Positions 1 to 6,167 of a DNA stretch of 13,643 nucleotides are shown one piece after another. Made by a program: the position numbers and the translations under genes. Location of the stretch: the NCBI GenBank assembly GCA_035711465.1, contig DASTCC010000068.1:1-13643 (forward strand), written 5' to 3'. The notes below the pieces were generated by a model, which was not told the origin of the DNA, searched no databases, and worked only from the letters and a program-made list of their open reading frames with translations. This DNA comes from DASTCC01 sp035711465. Lineage in GTDB: Bacteria > Acidobacteriota > Vicinamibacteria > Vicinamibacterales > SCN-69-37. Numbering within the stretch: position 1 is the stretch's first letter; every line of letters begins with the position of its first letter.

Positions 1-984
1 CGATCGCACGCGGCCGAGCTGCAGCGTCTCGCCATACAGGCGGATCTGGGCGAGCGGCGTCCGCAGCTCGTGCGAGACGCCTGACACGAAGTCGGCCTGG
101 CGCCGCGCGAACCGCACTTCCCTTCGCATCTGCAGCAGCGCCAGCATCACCAGTCCAGCCGCCAGCGCCAGCAGCGCCAGGGCCACGGGCCAGCGCGCCG
201 CCGGCAATCCGCCGATCACCAGGCTGCCCGCCCGATCCGGATTCACCGACGCCTCGATGCGAAAGCCGCCGAGCGACGGCGTCAACGTCTGCGTACCGGC
301 ATGACTCGCGGGAGCCGCCGCCGTCGCGTACCACGGTGTGCCGGCGGCGTCGACAACGCGCATCGCGAACATCTCGGCGGACGTCGCGTCGCCGATCAGC
401 GCCGACGGCAACAGCTGTGACGAGGCGAACACCGCTTCGAGGATCTTGCCGATCTCGTCGGCGGCGATGAGCGCGCCGAAGACACGCGGGTCCAGGCCGC
501 CGGCTTTGTGAAGCACGAGCGCGAAGCGTCCTTCAGGCCGATCGATGGACGTGAGACGCGTGGATCCGGCGGGCGCTTCGGCGAGCGCCCTTCTCGCCGC
601 GGCCCTGACGTCTTCGCCGATCGGCGCGCCCGTCGTCGTCTCCGTGCCGGCCGCGGTCAGACGGAACGCCGACCGCGTCGGCAGCGCCCGCGGGCAGTCG
701 CAGTCCTGCTCGGAGGCGTGGCCGACATGTCTTTCGGTGTCGTGCCTCGTCCGCTCGATCACCTGCGTCAGCGTGGCATTCAGACGGCGTTCGACGACGC
801 CGGCGAACTGCCAGGCCGCGAGCGTCGAGTAGTCGGCGAGCACGGCGTCCGCGGTGGCCCGGGCCGATTGCGTGGAACGCACGGTTTCCCAGGTCAGCCC
901 GGCCGTCGCGAGGAGCGCCGCCGCCAGCAACGCCGTGAACATCCAGTTCCTGGACTTCTGACCGATGACGGACGCTCGATTCAT
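1..984 (-). CDS. Sensor histidine kinase, N-terminal part (truncated by window edge)
   Basis: This is the N-terminal 328 codons of a two-component sensor kinase; the frame is open to base 1, so the rest of HisKA and the ATP-binding HATPase domain lie outside. Seen: a first TM helix at about residues 14-31, an extracytoplasmic region of about 230 residues, a second TM at about 265-286, then a short basic helix leading straight into the H-box SHELRTPL with the phospho-acceptor His305. No HAMP domain separates TM2 from HisKA. The extracytoplasmic part contains a C95-D96-C97 pair, which may matter for redox or metal sensing (inference). The ATG at 984 is the first usable start; the ATG at 1001 meets a stop after four codons. 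The ribosome site is weak (GGTG). No response regulator is in the window, so the partner and signal are unknown. Autophosphorylation is family knowledge. Confidence 0.9.
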   Translation of the reverse strand, partial: MNRASVIGQKSRNWMFTALLAAALLATAGLTWETVRSTQSARATADAVLADYSTLAAWQFAGVVERRLNATLTQVIERTRHDTERHVGHASEQDCDCPRALPTRSAFRLTAAGTETTTGAPIGEDVRAAARRALAEAPAGSTRLTSIDRPEGRFALVLHKAGGLDPRVFGALIAADEIGKILEAVFASSQLLPSALIGDATSAEMFAMRVVDAAGTPWYATAAAPASHAGTQTLTPSLGGFRIEASVNPDRAGSLVIGGLPAARWPVALALLALAAGLVMLALLQMRREVRFARRQADFVSGVSHELRTPLAQIRLYGETLQLGRVRS

Positions 985-1149
985 GGTCACCGCCGATTCA
1001 TCTTAGGACGCGGCTGCCGTGGCAAAGGTGAGGAACGCATCCTGGCAATGTCAGAAAACGATGAAGTTCACGACATCCTGACGACGACCTGACGCAGACG
1101 GCACCATCGGGCGGGACCCGCTCCGTAGCCTTCTCGCAAGGAGCTGCAC

Positions 1150-1863
1150 ATGCGTCACTTCCGAATCCCCGCCGCGCTCACCGCGTTCGTTGCCGTGCTC
1201 TCGACCGCAGGCGTCTACGGCCAATCCGGGCAGTCGCAGCCGCCGCCGGCCCCGGCGACTCCTGCGGCGACGACCGACCACCACGCCGTACCGCGCGACT
1301 CCTGGCAGCGCATTCCCGAGATCGTCTCGGCCCTCGGGATCACCGCGGGCAGCGTCGTCGCCGACATCGGCGCCGGCGAAGGCTACTTCTCGACGCGGTT
1401 CGCGGCGATCGTCGGCGCCGAGGGACGCGTGTTCGCGGTCGACATCAACGACTCGTCCATCGTCCGTCTGCAGCGGCGGATCGAACGCGACGGGCTGACC
1501 AACATCGTGGCGATTCTCGGCACGCCGACGGATCCCAAGCTGCCGGCCGGCACGCTGGACGCGGCGTTCATCATCAACGCGTATCACGAGATGACGCAGG
1601 CCCGGACGATGCTCGCGGCCATTCGCACGGCGTTGAAGCCGCAAGGACGGCTGGTGATCGTCGAGCCGATCAGCGACGCCTATCGAAGCCGGACGCGCAT
1701 CGACCAGGAAGATCGCCACGAGATCGCACCCGCGTTCGTGCAGCAGGACGCGGTCGAGGCGGGCTTCGTCGTCTCCCGTCTCGAAGATCCGTTCACCAAA
1801 CGTCCGAGCGGGACGCCGGAATATCTCCTCGTGCTGACTCCTGCGGCGCGGGTCGTCTGGTAG
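1150..1863 (+). CDS. Exported class I SAM-dependent methyltransferase-like protein
   Basis: 237 residues. The start is fixed by AAGGAG at 1138-1143, six bases before the ATG. The N-terminus is a signal peptide: basic start (R2, R5), hydrophobic stretch about 7-20, probable cleavage near VYG-QS (24/25), then a Pro/Ala-rich linker to about 42. The rest is a Rossmann methyltransferase core: motif I VADIGAGEGYFS (70-81), an acidic residue after strand 2 (AVDIN, D98), NAYHEM near 146, and a KPQGRLVIVEP strand near 175. The segment PRDSWQRIPEIV before motif I is typical of a group of exported acidobacterial/proteobacterial methyltransferase-fold proteins. The substrate is unknown. Export is odd for an enzyme that needs cytoplasmic SAM, so it may be non-catalytic or use a scavenged ligand. 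It stands 104 bp before the dioxygenase-like gene and may be cotranscribed with it. Confidence 0.85.
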   Translation: MRHFRIPAALTAFVAVLSTAGVYGQSGQSQPPPAPATPAATTDHHAVPRDSWQRIPEIVSALGITAGSVVADIGAGEGYFSTRFAAIVGAEGRVFAVDINDSSIVRLQRRIERDGLTNIVAILGTPTDPKLPAGTLDAAFIINAYHEMTQARTMLAAIRTALKPQGRLVIVEPISDAYRSRTRIDQEDRHEIAPAFVQQDAVEAGFVVSRLEDPFTKRPSGTPEYLLVLTPAARVVW

Positions 1864-1957
1864 ACGCATCGTCCGGAACGACGCAGCGCCGCGCGATTGC
1901 GGACAGCGACAAAGAACCGCGTTCGCGACGCCATCCGCTTCGCTAGGATGTCGATGT

Positions 1958-1962
1958 GGAGG
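1958..1962 (+). promoter_or_regulatory. Ribosome binding site that selects the ATG at 1968
   Basis: GGAGG lies five bases before the ATG at 1968. It overlaps the GTG at 1956 that would otherwise give a four-residue longer product, so the ATG is the better start. A TAGGAT at 1944-1949 could be a -10 element giving a very short leader, but no -35 hexamer is evident. Confidence 0.65.
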
Positions 1963-1967
1963 CTCCC

Positions 1968-2492
1968 ATGCTGCGTCCTCGATCGCGCGCGCTCGTCGTC
2001 TTCGCGTTCGTCGCCACGTCGATGTCGTTGTTCGCTCAGGCGCCTCACGAAGCGCCGGCTGGGGCGCCGTCGTCCGGCGTTCTCGCACCGCCTTCGGAAC
2101 CGGGTGGACGGCTACGCGTATCCGGCGTCGTGGTCTCGCCGGGCGGCCAGCCGATCGCCAACGCATCGATCTACGCGTATCAGACCGACGCCGAGGGCTA
2201 CTACGGCGTGAAACCGGCGAGCGACAGCAGCAATCCGCGCCTCAAGGTCTACCTGCGATCAGATGCGAAGGGCGCCTGGTCGTTCGACACGATCCGCCCG
2301 GGCTCCTATCCGAACTCAAAGGCGCCGGGCCACATCCACTTCGAGGTCACCGCCAGCGGCTACGCACGAAAGATCTTCGAGATCGTCTTCGAGGGCGACC
2401 CGCTCGTCACCGCGCAGATGCGAACGAATCCGGCGTTCTCGGTTAGGCCGATTCAGCAGGGGCAGGTAACTGAGCGGATCGTGCTTCAGTAA
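1968..2492 (+). CDS. Secreted intradiol ring-cleavage dioxygenase-like protein
   Basis: 174 residues from the ATG chosen by the GGAGG at 1958-1962. Residues 1-23 are a signal peptide (MLRPRSR, hydrophobic run, cleavage near LFA-QA). The remainder resembles the beta-sandwich catalytic domain of intradiol dioxygenases such as protocatechuate 3,4-dioxygenase: a GVVVSPGGQPIANASI strand, YQTDAEGYYG (candidate iron-ligand Tyr78/79), RPGSY (Tyr114) and GHIHFEV (His122 and His124). Thus the two Tyr and two His that bind non-haem Fe(III) in the family appear to be present. It is shorter than classical enzymes (about 200-300 residues) and exported, so an aromatic-ring role is not assured; the beta-sandwich also resembles carboxypeptidase-regulatory/transthyretin-like modules. 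Its TAA stop is the first triplet of the downstream repeat tract. It converges on the ADOP permease. Confidence 0.8.
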   Translation: MLRPRSRALVVFAFVATSMSLFAQAPHEAPAGAPSSGVLAPPSEPGGRLRVSGVVVSPGGQPIANASIYAYQTDAEGYYGVKPASDSSNPRLKVYLRSDAKGAWSFDTIRPGSYPNSKAPGHIHFEVTASGYARKIFEIVFEGDPLVTAQMRTNPAFSVRPIQQGQVTERIVLQ

Positions 2493-2690
2493 TCGGGTAA
2501 GCGGGTGATCGGGCGATCGGGTAATCGCCGATCGGGTAATCGCCGATCGGGTAACCGCTGATCGGTGATCGCCGATCGGATAATCATCGAGCAATCGGTG
2601 GCGCGTCGATCGGCCGATTACCGATTACCCGGTTCGCCGACCAGGCGATTCCCCGATTCCCCGATTCCCCGATTCCCCGATTCTCGATTA
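2490..2690. repeat. Inverted array of short TAATCGGG-like units between convergent genes
   Basis: The plus strand starts TAATCGGG, TAAGCGGG, TGATCGGG, CGATCGGG, then two copies of a 15-mer, TAATCGCCGATCGGG (2522-2536 and 2537-2551), followed by degraded units to about 2600. The right half carries the complementary sense: CGATTACC-type units near 2617-2632 and five tandem CGATTC(C)CC-like units at about 2648-2685. Read from the minus strand this half also opens TAATCGAG, AATCGGGG. The two halves can pair imperfectly, giving a long hairpin. Both flanking stop codons (2490-2492 and 2690-2688) form the first triplet of their arm. Most units begin TAA or TGA with a period of seven or eight, so stops fall in several frames. 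A terminator-like or mRNA 3'-protecting role is inference. Confidence 0.85.
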
Positions 2691-5201
2691 CTCATATCTC
2701 AACGCCGTCATCGGATCGATCCGCGACGCGCGCAGCGCCGGCACCAGACCGGCGCCGAGCGCGACGAGCGTCAGCGCGATCGTCGACGCGCTGAGCACGA
2801 ACGGATCGTAGCTCTCCATTCGGAAGAGCAGCGAGGCCGAGAGCCGCACCAGCCAGATCGCGGCGGTAAGGCCGATGACGCCGCCGATGACCGTCATCCA
2901 CATCACCTGCCGCAGCACCAGCGAGCGGACGCGGCTCGGCGGCGCGCCGAGCGCCATGCGCAGGCCGAATTCGCGGGTCCGCTGCGCCACGGTGTAGGCA
3001 AGGACGCCGTAGAGCCCGATCGCGGCGAGCAGCGTCGCCAGACCGGCGAACGACGCCGAGAGCACGCTGACGAAGCGATCGCCGGCGACGTTCTCGCGCA
3101 CCTGCTGCAGCATCGTTCGCAGGGCGTCGACCGGGAGATTCGGATCGAGGCGCCGCATGAGCGTGGAAATCGACGGCAGGAAGTCTTCCGTCGGCGTCGA
3201 GATCAGGGCGTAGAACGCGAGCGCGTTGTTCTGCGTCGACTGCCGGTACGGCGTGAAGAACACCGGCGGGACGTCGGCGCGCACCGAGCTGTACTTGGCG
3301 TCGCGCGCCAGGCCGACGATCTCGACGTTGAGCGGCTGCGCCGGGCTGCCGGGCCGGGTGCCGCCGCGGCGCATTCGTCTCCCGACCGGGTTCTGGCCGA
3401 GGTTGAACTTGCGCGTGAACGCCTCGTTGACGATGGCGACGAGCGGCGCGCCCTGACGGTCGGCTTCGGTGAAGTCGCGGCCGGCGAGCAGCGGGACGCC
3501 GATGGTCTGAAAGTAGCCTGGACTCACCTCGTTGACGTTCGAATTGGAGTTGCCGCCCGGCGCCGGCGTGAAGCCCTCGACGGTGATGGTTTGGCTCGAG
3601 TTGCTGTCGGCGAGCAGCGGCACGCGCGCCGCCGCCGCCGAGCGGACGCCGGGCTGCCGCCGCAGCTCCTCTTCGGCCTGCTCGAGCAACGCCAGGGCGC
3701 GCTCGGGCGTGTAGCCGTTGCGCCGCGGATTGATGCGGAACGTCACCACCTGATCGATCTCGACGCCGAGATCGACGCGGCTGACGTTGACGAGACTCTT
3801 CGCGAAGAGCCCGGCCGACGTCAGCAGGCCCATCGACAGCGCGATTTGGATCGTCGCCAGGCTGGCCCGAAACCGCTGCACGGTTTTCGCCCCCGAAGGC
3901 TGGCCGGCCTGCGACTTCAGCGTCGACGTCAGGTCGGGGCGCGTGCTGTGAATGGCCGGGAAGATCCCGAACAGCAGACCGGTGAGGACCGACAACCCGG
4001 CCGAGAACGCCAGCACCACCCAGTTCATCTGGAAGGCGACGGTGTTGGCCGCGCTGGTCGACAGCATCGCCAGGATGAACGCCATCGTCAGCCGCGAGAA
4101 CAGCAGGCCGGCGACGCCGCCCATCAGCGCCAGCAGACAGGACTCGAGCAGCAGCTGGCGGATGAGCTGGCCGCGGCTGGCGCCGATCGAGAGCCGGACG
4201 GCCATCTCCGCGCCGCGGCCGGCGCCGCGGACGAGCAGTAAGTTGGCGATGTTCGCGCAGGCGATCAGCAGCACGACCGTCGTGACCGCGAGCAGCAGCA
4301 TCAACGACGTGCGCGTGCCCTCGTAGACTCTACTCTGCCCGCGCCTGCCGTCCTCGACGGCGATCTCCTTCGCCGCGTACCGGGCCTTGTCGGCGTCGCT
4401 CAATCCCGTCTGCTGCGGCAGCTCGACCTGGGTGACGATCGACCTGTAGGGCCCGTCGAGTGACGCCTTCGCCTGCTCGATGGTCACGCCCGGCTTGAGC
4501 CGCCCGAACAGATACGCCCAGTAGTTGTCGCGATCGGCATAGCCGTTGAACGGCGCCTCGAGCTTCGTCCGCAGCGTGATCGGCACGTAGACCTTCGGCC
4601 GCACTCCCGCGGTCGTGCCGTCGAATCCGCTCGCGACGACGCCAATCACCTGCAGCGACTGGCCGTTGACGACGAGCGCGTCGCCGACGATCGCCGGATC
4701 GCCGTTGAAGCGGCGCTGCCAGTAGTCGTAGGACAGCACCGCCACCGGCGACTCGCCCACCGCCTGATCGTCGGCGCTCGTGATCAGCCTCCCGACCACG
4801 GGCTGGAGGCCGAGCACGTTGAAGTAGGAGCCCGATACCGCGACCGCATCCTCGGCGATGGTCTGCTGCCTGTAGCCGATGTTGGCGCTGAACAGTCGAT
4901 GCGCGGCGATGCCGGTGAGCGCCTTCTGCTCGCGCTCGAGGTCGCGGAACATCGGGTAGCTGAAGACGACGTCGCAGTTGCCGGCCAGGCCGCAGGATGT
5001 CGATCCGTTCTTGATCCCGGGCGCGCCGAGGTTGACGAGCTCGCCGGGCGCCGGCACCGGCAGCGGGCGCAGCAGCAGCTGGTTGAACAGCGAGAAGATG
5101 GCGGTGTTGGCGCCGATGCCCAGCCCGAGCGACAGAATCGCGACGGACGTGACGAAGGGCGTACGGAACAGCGTGCGCAGCGCGAACTTCACGGCTCGCA
5201 T
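2688..5201 (-). CDS. ADOP-family MacB/FtsX-like ABC transporter permease
   Basis: 837 residues. GGAG lies seven bases before the ATG at 5201. The N-terminus (FALRTLFRTPFVTSVAILSL, then GIGANTAIFS and LLRPLP) is the hallmark of acidobacterial duplicated orphan permeases. Order: TM1 about 16-38; first MacB-type periplasmic domain to about 295; FtsX-type TM block about 300-420 (VVLLIACANIANLLLVRG; VRLSIGASRGQLIRQLL); TM near 445-465; second periplasmic domain about 470-700; second FtsX block about 715-830 (LRMALGAPPSRVRSLVLRQV), ending DPMTALRYE. The duplication and length of about 800-850 fit the family. A CGLAGNC cysteine pair in the first periplasmic domain could form a disulfide (inference). 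MacB-like systems move peptides, toxins or lipoproteins by mechanotransmission, but no ABC ATPase or membrane-fusion protein is here, so the partner and substrate are unknown. Confidence 0.93.
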   Translation of the reverse strand: MRAVKFALRTLFRTPFVTSVAILSLGLGIGANTAIFSLFNQLLLRPLPVPAPGELVNLGAPGIKNGSTSCGLAGNCDVVFSYPMFRDLEREQKALTGIAAHRLFSANIGYRQQTIAEDAVAVSGSYFNVLGLQPVVGRLITSADDQAVGESPVAVLSYDYWQRRFNGDPAIVGDALVVNGQSLQVIGVVASGFDGTTAGVRPKVYVPITLRTKLEAPFNGYADRDNYWAYLFGRLKPGVTIEQAKASLDGPYRSIVTQVELPQQTGLSDADKARYAAKEIAVEDGRRGQSRVYEGTRTSLMLLLAVTTVVLLIACANIANLLLVRGAGRGAEMAVRLSIGASRGQLIRQLLLESCLLALMGGVAGLLFSRLTMAFILAMLSTSAANTVAFQMNWVVLAFSAGLSVLTGLLFGIFPAIHSTRPDLTSTLKSQAGQPSGAKTVQRFRASLATIQIALSMGLLTSAGLFAKSLVNVSRVDLGVEIDQVVTFRINPRRNGYTPERALALLEQAEEELRRQPGVRSAAAARVPLLADSNSSQTITVEGFTPAPGGNSNSNVNEVSPGYFQTIGVPLLAGRDFTEADRQGAPLVAIVNEAFTRKFNLGQNPVGRRMRRGGTRPGSPAQPLNVEIVGLARDAKYSSVRADVPPVFFTPYRQSTQNNALAFYALISTPTEDFLPSISTLMRRLDPNLPVDALRTMLQQVRENVAGDRFVSVLSASFAGLATLLAAIGLYGVLAYTVAQRTREFGLRMALGAPPSRVRSLVLRQVMWMTVIGGVIGLTAAIWLVRLSASLLFRMESYDPFVLSASTIALTLVALGAGLVPALRASRIDPMTALRYE

Positions 5202-5273
5202 TTCGGCTCCAGTCTCCGGGTCAGGACCACTAATCGCCGATTTGACGCAGCCGGGCGGGTCGCCGTTGGGGCA

Positions 5274-5297
5274 ATTCTAGATCCCATACAATGACCG
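5274..5297 (+). promoter_or_regulatory. Candidate promoter (TACAAT -10) for the coiled-coil/AAA+ genes
   Basis: TACAAT at 5287-5292 matches the sigma70 -10 consensus at five of six positions. TTGGGG at 5266-5271 is a poor -35 with a 15-base spacer. A start site about seven bases after the -10 would lie only a few bases before the ATG at 5304, which has no Shine-Dalgarno sequence, suggesting a nearly leaderless mRNA. The extended pattern ATTC-N9-TACAATGACCG is repeated exactly at 7870-7893. Confidence 0.45.
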
Positions 5298-5303
5298 CGT
5301 GAC

Positions 5304-6167
5304 ATGGCTCGGGATCCCGGTTTTCTCGACTACGTCAAGGCGGCGTTCAATGCACGGCCCATCGGCATGTTCGTCGCTCCGAACTGGATCGGTCTGGCCG
5401 CGGGAGGCCTGCTCGGGCTGCTGAACCCCGGCTACCTGGTGATCACCGCCGGGCTGGAGCTCGGCTACCTGCTCCTGCTCTCCACCAACAAGCGTTTCCA
5501 GAAGCTGGTCGACGCCAGGCACATGTCGGGCAGCCGCGGCGCCTGGGACGAGCGGCTGGCGCAGTCGCTCAACCGGCTGTCGCCGCGCGATCGCCAGCGC
5601 TACGTGTCGTTTGCCGATCGCTGCCGCTCGATCATCGACCTGCAGCTGCACGGCCAGCAGAGCATGCCGGCCGGACTCGAAGCGCAGGGCGAGAGTCTTC
5701 ACCGGCTGTCCTGGATGTACCTGCGCCTGCTCGTCGCCCGCGCCGTCATCGAAAACGTCATCGGCCCGGTGGACGGCGAGAGCGCGCACGACATCGCCGC
5801 GCGCCAGTCGGCGCTCGAGCGGCAGCTGCGCGACGAGCGGCTCGACGCCGAGCTGCGGCGCAGCCTGACGAGCCAGCTCGAGATCCTGCGCCAGCGCGCC
5901 AGCCAGCGCGCCGAGGCCGGCCGCAAGCTGCCCTACATCGACGCCGAGCTCGCTCGCGTCGAACAACAGGTCGAGCTCATCCGCGAGCAGGCCGCGCTCT
6001 CGACCGATCCCGAGTCGTTGTCGCAGCGCATCGACGAGATCGCGGCGACGCTCTCCGGCACGTCGCAGTGGATTCGCGATCAGCAGCAGGTCTTCGGCGC
6101 GATGGAAGACTTGATGGTCGAATCGCCGCCGATGGCGCCGGCCGGCCGCGCCAGGGAGAGTCAATGA
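5304..6167 (+). CDS. Two-TM membrane protein with long cytoplasmic coiled coil, function unknown
   Basis: 287 residues; I cannot assign it to a named family. Seen: a short basic N-terminus, a hairpin of two TM segments (about 21-40 and 43-60, separated by NPG), then NKRFQKLVDAR. Basic residues flank both outer ends, so both termini should be cytoplasmic. Residues 85-155 are helical (LSPRDRQRYVSFADRC), and about 162-265 is a charged Glu/Arg/Leu/Gln-rich coiled coil, ending in a short Pro-rich tail. The start is the first ATG after the candidate promoter and lacks a Shine-Dalgarno sequence. The stop overlaps the AAA+ start (ATGA, 6164-6167), implying translational coupling and a shared complex. 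A membrane adaptor or anchor for the AAA+ ATPase, or a partner of PspA downstream, is my inference. Confidence 0.85.
   Translation: MARDPGFLDYVKAAFNARPIGMFVAPNWIGLAAGGLLGLLNPGYLVITAGLELGYLLLLSTNKRFQKLVDARHMSGSRGAWDERLAQSLNRLSPRDRQRYVSFADRCRSIIDLQLHGQQSMPAGLEAQGESLHRLSWMYLRLLVARAVIENVIGPVDGESAHDIAARQSALERQLRDERLDAELRRSLTSQLEILRQRASQRAEAGRKLPYIDAELARVEQQVELIREQAALSTDPESLSQRIDEIAATLSGTSQWIRDQQQVFGAMEDLMVESPPMAPAGRARESQ

Noticed and set aside
1032..1056. GGAAC followed by GTCAGAA as an ECF-sigma promoter upstream of the methyltransferase
   Set aside because: The spacer is about 13 bases, shorter than the usual 15-17, and the match is weak.
2490..2690. Tandem repeats considered as a CRISPR array
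   Set aside because: Units are 7-15 bases with no unique spacers of uniform length and no cas genes nearby.
2565..4241. 558-codon plus-strand open frame across the repeat and the permease gene
   Set aside because: It is antisense to the ADOP permease, is Arg/Gln/Glu/His-rich with no recognisable domain, and arises from GC-driven absence of stops opposite a real gene.
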